A DNA stretch of 64,000 nt, from NCBI GenBank assembly GCA_030248215.1, contig JASANG010003894.1, forward strand, positions 1-64,000. The letters run 5' to 3'. The notes below the pieces were generated by a model. The model ran no database searches. It worked only from the letters and a program-made list of their open reading frames with translations, and was not told where the DNA came from. This DNA comes from Enoplolaimus lenunculus. Its lineage: Eukaryota > Nematoda > Enoplea > Enoplida > Thoracostomopsidae. The stretch's first letter is position 1. Every line of letters begins with the position of its first letter. The position numbers and the translations under genes were made by a program. Shown piece by piece: positions 1 through 11,336 of the stretch.

Positions 1-392
1 AGATGCAACGTCAACGTGTGTAATAGTTAATTAAAATACTGTACTGTCAAACTTGTCTACTCCCGATGTGGTCAAAACTGCATTCTTTTTTCATGAATAA
101 GACGGCGGAACCAATGTGTGGGGTTCAGTCAGTCAGATGTCGCCTTCTTTGTGTTTTTTCTTTACTCAGGTTTTTTAAAAACTTTAATTTCGTAACACAA
201 AAAACCGCCCTCGACATTTTGGTACTTGCTTACGTTAGCCCTCACACTAGTATTAACTTGATAGACACAGTACGTAATAAAGTGTACCCGCTCGCATGCA
301 TAAGCCCCCCAAACCATTAGTCTAACGCTAAACCTATTCTATTGATCCCATAATTTTGTGTGTGTGTGTGGATCTTTTCGTCCGTTAGTAAG

Positions 393-500
393 CAGGCCCG
401 TAGCCAGCTCTCCTTGCTGGAGTTAAAATTTTTTTTTCAGGAGGGTCATACAAGAATTTTCAATGACTTATAACCTAGGTTGAAACTTTTCTATCCAAAG
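393..500 (+). mobile_element. hAT-like GCCCGTAGCCA MITE, 5' part
   Basis: Left end CAGGCCCGTAGCCAGCTC and TTCAATGACTTATAACC; the right third is lost. 1-392 upstream shows only a TG microsatellite (355-370). Confidence 0.7.
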
Positions 501-1774
501 GTTCGCGATGATAACAAGAAAGCATGTGTAAATCCAATAAAACAAAGCTTGATCCCATTCTTTCAGGTGTCATGATTCAAGGAATGCGCTATACTTTTCT
601 TTGCCATGCAACGCCGAACAGCACCATGCATCACAAATGAAAATAAATTTTAAATGTGCGACCCGGCGGAGTCAGCCCGGCACCTGCGCGGTACCACTTT
701 GTTGTTTTCAAAACGATTCTTTTGACATTACACACGGCGCCGTGCGGCAATTATAGCGCAATCCTTGGGTCAATGACACTGGCACTGGTACCGATCAAAG
801 TACCCCTGTGGAGGCATGACAAATCACAGCCAAACATTTCGCTCTCGATTATCTTTTTTTGCCTTTGTTACTCAAAAAACTGAAACATCGCTCACTTCCG
901 CTCAAAGAAACCTTATAATGTAGTAATAATCAAAAATTATTCGTTCGAGTTATCACAACTGTATTCTGGAAATTTTTTAACAAATATACAAATAACAATG
1001 TCAAGATATTTCTCAATATGAAAATATATAAGCTCACTAAGCAAATAGCGGTCCAAAAACTTCTGACGACGAGCCACGCCATAGCCAATAGGGATAAAAG
1101 ATGGCGTGCGAAAAGAATTGCTATTTAGTGGCCGTCGTAATCTCAAATGCGCATCGCATCTATCACCAGTTAGCGATAGGTTCAACGTTCGGAAACTGAC
1201 AAATGCCGTACAATTGCGGATTTCAAAACTGTCACACCAGACAAATCAAATGCGAAAAATGTGCTAATTTATTACCTCAATATTCACTGGCTCGAAAGCG
1301 CCAACACCTATCACTAAATGGTCCTAAGGGCTGTACCCATTTGAGTATACGGAACCAGACCACAGTCAGAGAGGGCCCCATAGAAGGACGGCTCCAGCAG
1401 TGTCACTTAAAACATTTAAACACATCAGTGTCCCCCGTCGCGACTCTATTGTATGGTCTTGAAAACAAGTGTACAAAGGGCAAGACCCCCGGACCTCTCT
1501 CGGATCAGCCAATGGTACGAGTCACGACCAAGTATGTGATCTGGCACAATCTTAAATTTGTTGGACGACACCAGCGCCAATGTACTTATTTAACCATAAT
1601 TCAACAGCCAATTGGCTGCACTTTAATTATATACTCAAATTTTACAGCTGCAATTTAGCCAAAATTAAATTACTATTATTAGGCACTAGGCTCTGTATAG
1701 ATCATAATTGATGACTGCGGCACTCCATAGCCAAATCTGTTGTAATTAAGCTTACATTTAAGTGTTATCCTGGC
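501..1774. other. no gene recognised
   Basis: A MITE end at 581 (GGAATGCGCTATACTTTTC) and otherwise unique AT-rich DNA. The 150-codon plus frame at 1203-1658 shows no family features and I do not call it. Confidence 0.5.
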
Positions 1775-1782
1775 CATACGAT

Positions 1783-1949
1783 CGGGCCCGTAGCCACAGA
1801 AGGCCAAGGCCGAGCTCAGCTTCCCTGGAGAGCAATTTTGGTCAACTAGAAAATTTTCAATCTGGCTTGTAAAGTCATCGAAAACACTTGTATGCCCCTC
1901 TTGAAAATTTTTAGCCCCACCCGTGCAAGATAAGCCGGCTTCGGGCCTG
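1783..1949 (-). mobile_element. hAT-like GCCCGTAGCCA MITE, complete
   Basis: Perfect 8-bp target duplication CATACGAT (1775-1782, 1950-1957); ends CGGGCCCGTAGCC and GGCTTCGGGCCTG. Confidence 0.85.
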
Positions 1950-2491
1950 CATACGATGAAACGCGTTTCGGTTGCAGAACATTAATCTACTACATATTAC
2001 CAGGAACAACTACAAAACAGAGTTATGTAAATATTCAACAATCACCATAGAACAAGCGAGTACTTCCGTTCAGAATGGTATAATCTCATGTGAAACACAC
2101 CGTTTTTGCGACCGCTACCATCCACAACAATATTCTGAAGCCTGTTATAAGCAGTGTCTGTCCAGAAATTTCAAAAAGGGATGTATTCTCTCTATATATC
2201 TCTCCCTTGTATACACTGCTCACAGTCATCGTAAACATCACAAGTTTACAAATGACAGTTACTGAAAAATTGGCTCACCGCCAGCCGAGTACAAGCTTTA
2301 CCGCCCCAAAACAGTGAACGCAAATATAATAGAATCATTTTGAAGCAAAATTTATCAACAAAACTACGTTCGAAAACAAAACAAACACTGTTGCTTAAAT
2401 ATCCAACCCGGAAGCAAACTAAACAACCTAACCTTCTTTGGGTCGAACAAAAGTGGTTCCTGCGGTCTGTTCGACCCAACACCAAAGTCCC

Positions 2492-2682
2492 CTGCCCGTA
2501 GCCTGACGTTGGCCAGCGGCAGTTCAGTGACCATAGAAAAATTTCGGCAACCCTAAATAAATATCAGATCATCTGCGAAAAAATTTAAGCCCCACTTGTA
2601 AGTCATGCGAAATCGCCGCAGGCCCCTCCTGGCATTTTGTGACCCCCCCTCCCATGCCCGATAGCATATTGATACGGGCCTG
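2492..2682 (-). mobile_element. GCCCGTAGCCA MITE, diverged
   Basis: CTGCCCGTAGCC at the left, ATACGGGCCTG at the right; the interior is recognisable but mutated. Confidence 0.6.
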
Positions 2683-2817
2683 CTAAAGTCTCAAAACAAG
2701 TGTACATTGAAAACACGGAACTAACCCACTACATACACATACGTATCGACCCAGTCTAAACACAGACAAAACTCTAAACTTAACCAAAACTACATAACCC
2801 TTGGGCAGTCTACCATG

Positions 2818-2900
2818 TCACACGACGACGTTTGCGGCGCGCCCGCGCACTGTGTCATTGTGGCCTTGAACTGCGCGCGCGCGCGGGCGAGTGCCAAAAC
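2818..2900. other. CpG-dense hairpin-forming patch
   Basis: An island of alternating CG in AT-rich surroundings. GCGGCGCGCCCGCGCAC can pair with TGCGCGCGCGCGCGGGCG about 30 bases on. The alternating GC run could take up Z-form. No promoter or gene was recognised beside it. Confidence 0.6.
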
Positions 2901-3199
2901 AAGCCAATTTGCGTAGCTAGTCTGACTAAATTTATTTAGTATCAAAAAACGACACACATAGCTACATATATACTATTTAGTCTCGATGTTTCGCCAAAAC
3001 AAATTAAAGTCACCCGAACGCGGACTTTACTGGTTAGCGACGACAGCAAACCACCGTCTTAAATGGTTTAAAAACTGTCTTGCATCCATCGAACTTAAAA
3101 CAGGCACAACGGTATATATGCAAGTTATTAAGTGAATAAACTAAGATACGTACTTTTTATCCGAAGAACAACCGCAACACCTGAGTGAAAACTAAACAA

Positions 3200-3350
3200 T
3201 CCAAAAAGCACACCAATGTGGGGCTACATACACCAAAGCGCAATATATAATGGTAGAAAATCCTTCGTCAGCGAGGCAACCGCAATGCAATTTCAATAAT
3301 TTGACTGGTAGGGACCTTACTAATTTTTCATAAATTTTATCACTTTATGT
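3200..3350. repeat. dispersed repeat, relative at 26850-27005
   Basis: CGCAATATATAATGG followed by AGAA and ATGCAATTT occurs in both places in the same order. No ends resolved. Confidence 0.45.
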
Positions 3351-3866
3351 TAGTTATGCTATTTTGTGGAATACTTGAAAAGAGACGCTGGTTTATAAAC
3401 CAACCAAGTCAACGTTTAGCAAGAAGCATTAAAGATTGGCCAATTGAACGCTATCCCATTCCCCCACAGCTTTAAGCCTAAGCCTTGGCTTAAGCCTACT
3501 CGAAACTCTAAGTTACGCTCAAAAATATAAAAAATTTCCAAACATCCATAAACCACTCAATATACGCGAGTTTACGGCCTTTAATACACGAACCTGTTTA
3601 ACCAGTATAATGAAAATAGCGTAATTTTCTTAAAAATAATACCAGCCCCCTCTTTTAACAGCGTTAAATCCAAAATTAACATTCTATTTCTACTAAAAAC
3701 TCCCGTGTCAACACGCCAGTGGCGCAGATGCGACCGAAACTTATTGAAAGCCAAAACACTTGGCGAGCGAAGCCACCGAGAAGCCAAACACAATTTCGAC
3801 ATCAAAATGTCAATACAAAGTTTTGACTTTGAATTTCTCCTGTTGCTTTTCTGGTCGAAAACTACA

Positions 3867-4035
3867 CAAGCCCGTAGCCAGCTCACCTGGCTGGGGCGGG
3901 GAAGCTAATAATTTTCAGGATGGGCATACAAATGTTTTTGATGGCTTATACGCAAGGTTGAAAATATTCTAGGTTTGCCAAAATTTTTCCACATGTCTTA
4001 GCTCCCCTGCCTGCCCCCGTTTGGCTACGGTCCCG
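3867..4035 (+). mobile_element. GCCCGTAGCCA MITE
   Basis: CAAGCCCGTAGCCAGCTCAC at the left, GGCTACGGTCCCG at the right. Confidence 0.75.
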
Positions 4036-5219
4036 GGTCGGTACTACATCATACCAATAACTTTTCTGTTCGCTTCTTTGTACAACTTTCATTCTCATAC
4101 TGTTGTAAAAAAGGTAATACACACATAAACTTTGGCACAACGCCAACGTCGGCACTCGCCGTATACGGAGAAAAACTTATTTTTATCAACTACAAGCAAC
4201 AAACTACAACGTATAATACGTATCTTGTCAACAATTCGCCTTATTTGGGTAAACAGAACAAATGTTTTATGGTTTTATTCGCGTGTGCTGCGTGGGCGAA
4301 GACGTGATTTTCAAGCTTCTCGAACATCACCCGCTGGCATAACAATAACAACAGCAACTACATACCACGGTTTATTTGATGTCGATGTGTTGTGTATATG
4401 ACGCGTGTCTAAGTAAAAAGATCACGGGCGAAACGTTTTTCTGTGCGACTGCAATAGAGTAAGCTTAAGATTTGAATAATTGTTGCTTAGGCATAGGCTA
4501 ACGCTTAGGAATATGCTTATATCACTGTTACGGCACGTTTTTTTACATTGCCCTTAACGCTGTTGAAATTTAACTATACCTATATATCTGCCTACATATG
4601 TTTAGAGCAATTGGTATTATGAGCAAATAGCAATTCAACATTGGCCAAATAGCAAAGGCGGATCCAGGGGGATGGGGAGGATGCATTCCGCCACCCAGCT
4701 GCCGAGTGTAAATTTTTAAGATTAAAATTAAGCTTCAAACTTACAATGCAATTTTTTATTCCGATATGTTAAGATTTCACAGTTGTTAAGCACAACTAAT
4801 TTTCTACGTGCTCTGACCATTTTCTTATGCCTACATATCAGTTTATTTGTGACTTGTGGCTGTTTTTATATGCGTAAAATATGTATGAACATGCGCCAAA
4901 ACTTTACATGTTCCACTTGTGCATCACCCCACCAGGAATTACTAGATCCGCTACTGCCAAATAGTAATTTAAATATGTCTTCTAAAATACATCCACTGGC
5001 GGATCAAGGATTTCTCGGCGTGGTCATCTGAGGTTGACACCGCAAACCCTCCGCCCCGCCGACGAACCTCTCTCGCTAATATTAGCCAATTTCAAAACCG
5101 GCCTACAATTTTTACTCGAAGTCCAACCGAAGCGCGAAACGTGTATTGATTGTTTTGTGATAAAAATTGCCGAAAACGAAACATTTTATAAGTCTGTAAA
5201 AACTTTTTTTACGAAGCTC
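4036..5219. other. no gene recognised
   Basis: Fragments of TTAGGC (4440-4520) and GGCGGATCC (4650, 4995) MITEs only. Confidence 0.5.
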
Positions 5220-5961
5220 AGCCGTTTCAGGACGATAAAACGTTTCCGGCCAAGAGGCTGTTTCAGGAAAAATGTTTCCGGCCAAGAGGCCGTTTCAGGA
5301 CGAAAAAATGTTTCTGGCCAAGAGGCCGTTTCAGGACGAAAAAATGTTTCTGGCCAAAAGGCTGTTTCAGGAAAAAATGTTTCCGGCCAAGAGGCCGTTT
5401 CAGGACGAAAAAACGTTTCCGGCCAAGAGGCTGTTTCAGGAAAAAATGTTTCCGGCCAAGAGGCCGTTTCAGGACGAAAAAACGTTTCCGGCCAAGAGGC
5501 CGTTTCAGGACGAAAAAACGTTTCCGGCCAAGAGGCCGTTTCAGGACGAAAAAACGTTTCCGGCCAAGAGGCCGTTTCAGGACGAAAAAACGTTTCCGGC
5601 CAAGAGGCCGTTTCAGGACGAAAAAACGTTTCCGGCCAAGAGGCTGTTTCAGGAAAAAATGTTTCCGGCCAAGAGGCCGTTTCAGGACGAAAAAACGTTT
5701 CCGGCCAAGAGGCCGTTTCAGGACGAAAAAACGTTTCCGGCCAAGAGGCCGTTTCAGGACGAAAAAACGTTTCCGGCCAAGAGGCCGTTTCAGGACGAAA
5801 AAACGTTTCCGGCCAAGAGGCCGTTTCAGGACGAAAAAACGTTTCCGGCCAAGAGGCCGTTTCAGGACGAAAAAACGTTTCCGGCCAAGAGGCCGTTTCA
5901 GGACGAAAAAACGTTTCCGGCCAAGAGGCCGTTTCAGGACGAAAAAACGTTTCCGGCCAAG
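5220..5961. repeat. 36-bp minisatellite, about 21 units
   Basis: The unit is 36 bp (AGGCCGTTTCAGGACG, then AAAAAACG, then TTTCCGGCCAAG), with four shorter 32-33-bp variants scattered in the array; the first unit is 35 bp. Units in the right-hand third are identical to one another, indicating recent expansion. Because 36 and 33 are multiples of three, long open frames appear on both strands; I regard these as by-products. GGCC-AAGA-GGCC in each unit can form a small hairpin. Confidence 0.95.
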
Positions 5962-6290
5962 AGGCTTTTGCGAATGAGCGTTCATGAATTCAACACAACG
6001 TAGTACGTACAGAATATCACGTTGGCCTAGCTTAGGGGTCAATTTGTAATTGGCTTGCAATTTAAGGTTTTATTTTTGGTAAACGACGGCAGTGCTGTTT
6101 AAGCTAGTAACTACAAATTTATGATAACTATAAAAAAACCTACGCTTGTCCAATTAGTAGCGGAAATACTTCAGCCTAATAATACCATAATAGTTGCGAT
6201 ATTTCAAAATATATAACTATCATCAGACCACTCACTTATCTTGCAAATTTCAAGCACTGCTGCTACGGACTTCCCAACGGTGCGTATTAA

Positions 6291-6553
6291 CCCTTTCACT
6301 CATAGAGTATACTATGAGCAACTAAATACAATAATGTACGAGCAATACACACACTGTGAGTAGTGTTTAACATTTATAACATATATGCACAGTGCAAAAT
6401 CTCTACAAGACGTGAGAGCCTACTCGGGCTCGAGCGTCAAGCTTCTATAGCTCAGTGGTTATCGTAAACGCCTCCCACCCGTGAGCTTGGGGTTCGAATC
6501 TTACCTTGAAATTACAGCTCATATGAAATTGAAAATATTCATGTGAGAAAGGG
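6291..6553 (+). mobile_element. piggyBac-like MITE carrying a tRNA-like cassette, copy 1
   Basis: Flanked by TTAA on both sides (6287-6290, 6554-6557), with ends CCCTTTC and GAAAGGG, the piggyBac-type signature. Inside is a tRNA-like Pol III unit: box A TATAGCTCAGTGG at 6446-6458 and box B GGTTCGAATC at 6491-6500, spaced as in a tRNA. The arms are too poor for a working tRNA. Confidence 0.8.
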
Positions 6554-7521
6554 TTAAAACGAAAAAAACCACTCGAAAAAACAACAAAAAACCAAAACCA
6601 AATACAACTGCCACACACAAGACTTTCGCGCCAAAACCGAAATACCTTAAGAGCTCACGTTTCAGCAGAGCAACGAGATAAAAACACAAACGACTGTGTG
6701 ACTGCTGTCTTGTAGCAATATGAATTCATTTCGAAACAGGGATAAACCACGTCTTAAACTTTTTTTTGCGAATCAGCGTAACGTCACCGCTATATGTTAC
6801 TCTTCGCACCTGTAGTCATTTTTGGGATGTTTCTAATAATTTCGGTGGTATTTATCCTAGTGCCCCTTGTATACGCCCCCCCCCTCTGGCAAACTTCTTC
6901 TGCTCAGTTCGTACACCCGCTTATATGATACAGCCAAAATATAAACGACAAAAACGTTACAATAGTTTTGTTACAAAACACACATACACATATTATATAC
7001 ATGTTACTCAGGGCAGAGCTGATTTCATTTTGCCACGGGGACACGCAATACCGTCCAGTATGCTTGCGAATAAACAAATATTTAAGCGTTTTTAGATCCA
7101 TCTGGGTGTACTCTGAAATCAAAGCCTTCGTTTCTTATCTCTAAAAAATTTCAAAAACGCATACGTCCCCCAAAGATCCCCTTGCCAATATTCATCATTT
7201 CAAAACGATATACGGATGAACATAAAAACAAATACACAAACACACACATATATTAATACACTCAAAAACTATTAAATAGCAACCAATTCGACCCGACCGT
7301 CACAGTTGGAGGCATATACACACCGTGTATGTGTGTTGCAGCAGAAGAAAGCACTTGAATAAACATTGGCATTCAGCCAACACAAAATTGTATATTGTGT
7401 AAAAATTGGGCCAATACAAAGAATGACAAAAAATTGTATACAGGAATGGAAATGTTTGGATAAGTCGTCCGGGTAGGCATGTAGCCAGCTAAGGGTTGCG
7501 CTATACTTTTGTTGGCGTGCT

Positions 7522-8193
7522 GTGCCGTCCGTCACCTGCATGGAACCGTCCGGAACCCGTACGGCGTCGTTCATCACCCGTACTGCACCGTTCATCGCCC
7601 CTACGGCGCCGTCCGTCACCCATACGGCGCCGTCCGTCACCCATACGGCGCCGTCCGTCACCCATACGGCGCCGTCCGTCACCCATACGGCGCCGTCCGT
7701 CACCCATACGGCGCCGTCCGTCACCCATACGGCGCCGTCCGTCACCCATACGGCGCCGTCCGTCACCCATACGGCGCCGTCCGTCACCCATATGGCGCCG
7801 TCCGTCACCCATACGGCGCCGTCCGTCACCCATACGGCGCCGTCCGTCACCCATACGGCGCCGTCCGTCACCCATACGGCGCCGTCCGTCACCCATACGG
7901 CGCCGTCCGTCACCCATACGGCGCCGTCCGTCACCCATACGGCGCCGTCCGTCACCCATACGGCGCCGTCCGTCACCCGTACGGCGCCGTCCGTCACCCG
8001 TACGGCGCCGTCCGTCACCCGTACGGCGCCGTCCGTCACCCGTACGGCGCCGTCCGTCACCCATACGGCGCCGTCCGTCACCCATACGGCGCCGTGCGTC
8101 ACCCATACGGCGCCGTCCGTCACCCATACGGCGCCGTTCGTCACCCATACGGCGCCGTCCGTCACCCATACGGCGCCGTCCGTCACCCGTACG
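7522..8193. repeat. 21-bp GC-rich minisatellite, 32 units
   Basis: Exactly 32 units of GCGCCGTCCGTCACCCATAC plus G. Variants with CGTACG cluster around 7975-8060; degenerate units sit at the left end. At least five frames are open across it because 21 is divisible by three. It begins inside a MITE whose end GGGTTGCGCTATACTTT is at 7493. Confidence 0.95.
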
Positions 8194-8639
8194 GTATCGT
8201 ACGCAAATAACTCACGTACGATAACGTATGCACGATGACTGTTACGACCCTCAGCTATATATGGGCCATTTGTGAATGGAAAGCTTTTCACTGCGGGGAA
8301 CTACAAAAGTGCCGGTCAAATGAGTCTTTAAATAACTAAAAAAATTCTCATGCAAAATTCCCTGCGAATGTTATTCTACAATCACGTGCATCTACACATG
8401 CATGCCAGTCCTGCCTTACGCGTGTGCTGCCAAAATACCATGCGGCGGCTCGGCGGCGACGTTCGAATCGCCTCTGCTAACCAGAGTTGTACTCTAGAAA
8501 AACAAAACAAATTAAAACAACACAAAAAACAATTGTAATATATGGTAACGGCAATTCAACAAAAAAAGCTAAAAAACCCTGCTTAATAGCAGCAGCTGTT
8601 TAACGTCAATCGCACACGCCACGTGAGACCTTAAAAAGC

Positions 8640-8678
8640 TTTTCTCTCTCTTTCTCTCTCTTTCTTTCTTTCTCTTTC
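8640..8678. repeat. pyrimidine microsatellite
   Basis: A (TCTC)/(TTTC) tract on the plus strand. Confidence 0.9.
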
Positions 8679-8780
8679 AAACACACAGTGTGTCTGTTGG
8701 GTACACTAAATTTCTCAGCGGTTTATTGAGGTTAAAGCCAAGCGCCAAGCGCGTATACAGAGGGCAGTCCAAAGAGGTCC

Positions 8781-8941
8781 TACCGGTACCCGCAGCCAAC
8801 GATGGGGGGCAGGGGGCTCAGCCCCCCACCTGGAAAAAACGTTGTCCCAAACTAGAAAATTTAACCTTGCTTGTAAGTCATTCAAAAACTGTTGTATGCC
8901 CGTTCTGAACAATTTTTAGCGCCCCTACTAATACGGGCTGG
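8781..8941 (-). mobile_element. GCCCGTAGCCA MITE
   Basis: Interior GGCAGGGGGCTCAGCCCCC and TTGCTTGTAAGTCATT are typical; both ends are mutated. Confidence 0.65.
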
Positions 8942-9102
8942 TTATGGACGTATCCCTACCCCCATATCTCTTCCATTGACTTCAAAAAATTATTTCAAAT
9001 AATAAATGGGATTTAAAAATTGTCATTGGCACAAAAACCCTGTAGTACATTTGCAGTAGTCCTCGCCAAACCGAAATCCTGGCAAGGCTTATCGGTTACA
9101 GC

Positions 9103-9198
9103 CAGGGTGCGACCGGATATCCGGCTCCGGTTTACTATCCGGCAAAAAACCCGGATCCGGTTCCGGTATCCGGTGTTTTGCGATCCGGTCGCACCCTG
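9103..9198. mobile_element. 96-bp hAT-like MITE (CAGGGTGCGACCGGATATCC)
   Basis: Perfect 8-bp target duplication GTTACAGC (9095-9102, 9199-9206). Ends CAGGGTGCGACCGGAT and ATCCGGTCGCACCCTG are perfect inverted repeats; the middle is almost only CCGG words. Confidence 0.9.
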
Positions 9199-9394
9199 GT
9201 TACAGCAAGGTCGCAGCCGCGATTTCAACAAAGATACAAGTTTCTAGAGTTGTTTGTACCCGAATCAGTTGTATTCCTTTCTAACGAATATTAACTGGAA
9301 AACAACTTTTTTGGGAACCCATATGGAACGTAGCCATGTCTCTCATCCGTTCGATCCTCTCCCTCAACCGCAATTGGCTATGTGGTCTGTTACA

Positions 9395-9557
9395 GGCCCG
9401 TAGCCAGCCCAACTTGCTAGGGGGGCGGGCTAAACATTTTTCAGGAGGCGCATTCAATGATTTTCAATGAGTTATAAGCAAGGTTCAAAACTTTCTAGGG
9501 GGTAAAATTTTTTCAGTGGGGCTGAGCCCCACCTAGCCCGCCTTGGCTACAAGCCCA
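9395..9557 (+). mobile_element. GCCCGTAGCCA MITE
   Basis: 8-bp target duplication with one mismatch (GTCTGTTA at 9387-9394, GTCTGTTC at 9558-9565); left end CAGGCCCGTAGCCAG. Confidence 0.82.
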
Positions 9558-10041
9558 GTCTGTTCCGAGCTCTTAACGGTACAGGAAAAAAAGCACGCCG
9601 CACTATTGGTTATACAGTTTAGTTCTCACAATATCTCAGCAACAAAAAATACCGATTTTTGGCATCAGTACAAAAAAATCATATAGAAAAACTCGCCGAT
9701 ACATCACAGACAGCCGCCACGTTTACACAAGTTGTTTTTCACACAACACCTCACAACGGACGCGGTGCCGATTGGAATAGGAGGGGAGGTACCACGGTTC
9801 CTATTGAATTTTGTCCGGTAACCGACAGCGGATCCAGTGTAAAATTTAAGTCAAACTTGGAAACATTTGTCGATTTGACTTTGGTTTGGATTACGCGCTT
9901 AAACCTATGGTTATACATCATTTAGTCATTGTGGATTAGGATACTGTTGGAAGACAAGTTGTCGGGCGATGAATAGTCGTAGATTCTGTACCGGACGTAC
10001 TTCGTTGTGGCATTGTTAACGATTTGCTAATTCAATCTTAA

Positions 10042-10303
10042 CCCTTTCTCACATGAATATTTTCTATTTCCCCTGAGACCTACTTTTATGCTAGGATTCG
10101 AACTCCAGTGCCTGGAGTGGGAGGCGTATACCATAACTCAGCTATAGGAGCTTGACGCTCGAGCCCGAGGGGGCTCTCACGTCGTGATGATTTAGTACTA
10201 TGTATGCGTGTTGCAATTGTTAAACACGGTGCGATATATACTATTTAACGTGTATATATACACTGCACTGAGTTGCCTACAGGCAACTCAATGTGAGAAG
10301 GGG
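10042..10303 (-). mobile_element. piggyBac-like MITE carrying a tRNA-like cassette, copy 2
   Basis: TTAA flanks at 10038-10041 and 10304-10307, ends CCCTTTCTCACATG and AATGTGAGAAGGGG. The tRNA-like unit is on the minus strand: box B GTTCGAATCC at 10103-10094, box A-like CTATAGCTGAGTTATGG at 10147-10131. Nearly the same length as copy 1 (262 and 263 bp). Confidence 0.8.
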
Positions 10304-10568
10304 TTAAAACGTATTTTTTGACTCGGTTTGGCCTCTTATCCCACACCAATCCCACAGCTTCGATTCGGTACTGTACGATACCGTTTGTGTGTTTTCAACA
10401 CCAGAACAATGGCATCGGTCCAATATTTATATTTGCTTTAATTTTCGACATTAAACCTTTGGTAAACGCAACGCCAAAACTGTCACCATCTGTCTCTTCT
10501 CAGCGACGACAGACGCAAAAAAATTTATTGTAAACACAAAAAATCGAACTTGCGTTTCGTGTAGTTTG

Positions 10569-10722
10569 CAGGACCGTAGCCAGCTCACCTTGCTAGGGGA
10601 GGCTAAAAATTTTTCAGGACGGACATTCAAGGGTTTTCAATGAGTTACAAGCAAGGTTGAAAACTTTCTAGGCAGGCCAAATCTTTCCAAGGCGGGCTGA
10701 GCCCCCCCCCCCGCCCCCAAGT
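10569..10722 (+). mobile_element. GCCCGTAGCCA MITE, right end lost
   Basis: CAGGACCGTAGCCAGCTCAC, a typical interior, and a C-rich broken right end. It abuts a GACGAnTTGTCG repeat element (about 10735-10940). Confidence 0.7.
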
Positions 10723-10734
10723 AGGGCTTTGTTC

Positions 10735-10940
10735 AAGGGCACAACGACTGTTGTACGCGTTCTGAATTTACGATAACTTGTAACCCGACATTTCGTCGAC
10801 CAAGACAACTTGTCGCCCTGACATCTCGTCGAACCGACCTCACTTGAGTATAAACCGGGCAATTAAATTAGATGGCCGACGAGTTATCGAAGCTACATTT
10901 GAGCGACGAGTTGTCGGGTGACGATTTGTCGTAGTACCTG
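10735..10940. mobile_element. CGACGA/TTGTCG-rich element
   Basis: Repeated words such as GACAACTTGTCGCC and CGACGAGTTGTCGGG in both orientations. Related fragments occur at 9948-10000, 32514-32620 and 62605-62745. Ends were not resolved. Confidence 0.5.
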
Positions 10941-11336
10941 CTTTCCATCTGAACAGTTTTCGAATTTTTTAGATTTCAACATACCTCAAATTTAGAACTA
11001 ACCTTAAGCATAGTGTTAGTTTTAGTGAAATTTGACGGGAAACGCGTACAAGTGCGCAAAAACAAGCAAGCATACTACACCGTACACCTTGTACTACACG
11101 CAGCGACGGGATCTTAAACATCTGGTAGGATCTAAGGTTATATTTTTTATGTCAGTGCTGCCGTGGGTCATACGTAAAATTAATTTATTTATCAAACGAA
11201 GCGAGCAAAACGTTAGACGTACGCAAAATGTTTACGTAATCAAGAGACAAAAATGATGGAACCCCTAATAAAAACTCGCGAGCGAAAAGTCAGACGGTAT
11301 CTTTGTACTCAAATGCAAAAAAAATTAATTTCGTTG

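Noticed and set aside
1203-1658. 151-codon plus frame as a gene
   Set aside because: No recognisable motif, no splice context, and nothing supporting it in the flanks.
5034-6060. Long overlapping frames of 243-317 codons on both strands over the 36-bp repeats
   Set aside because: They exist because the period is a multiple of three; the flanks show no gene structure.
6440-6505. Functional tRNA gene
   Set aside because: Boxes A and B are present but the acceptor and anticodon stems do not pair, and the unit lies inside a repeated mobile element.
7522-8193. CRISPR-like array
   Set aside because: Units are contiguous without spacers, in a eukaryotic setting and with no cas genes.
7272-8291. 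Frames of 220-339 codons in five phases over the 21-bp repeats
   Set aside because: Same cause. Perfect repetition in all phases argues against selection on any one protein.
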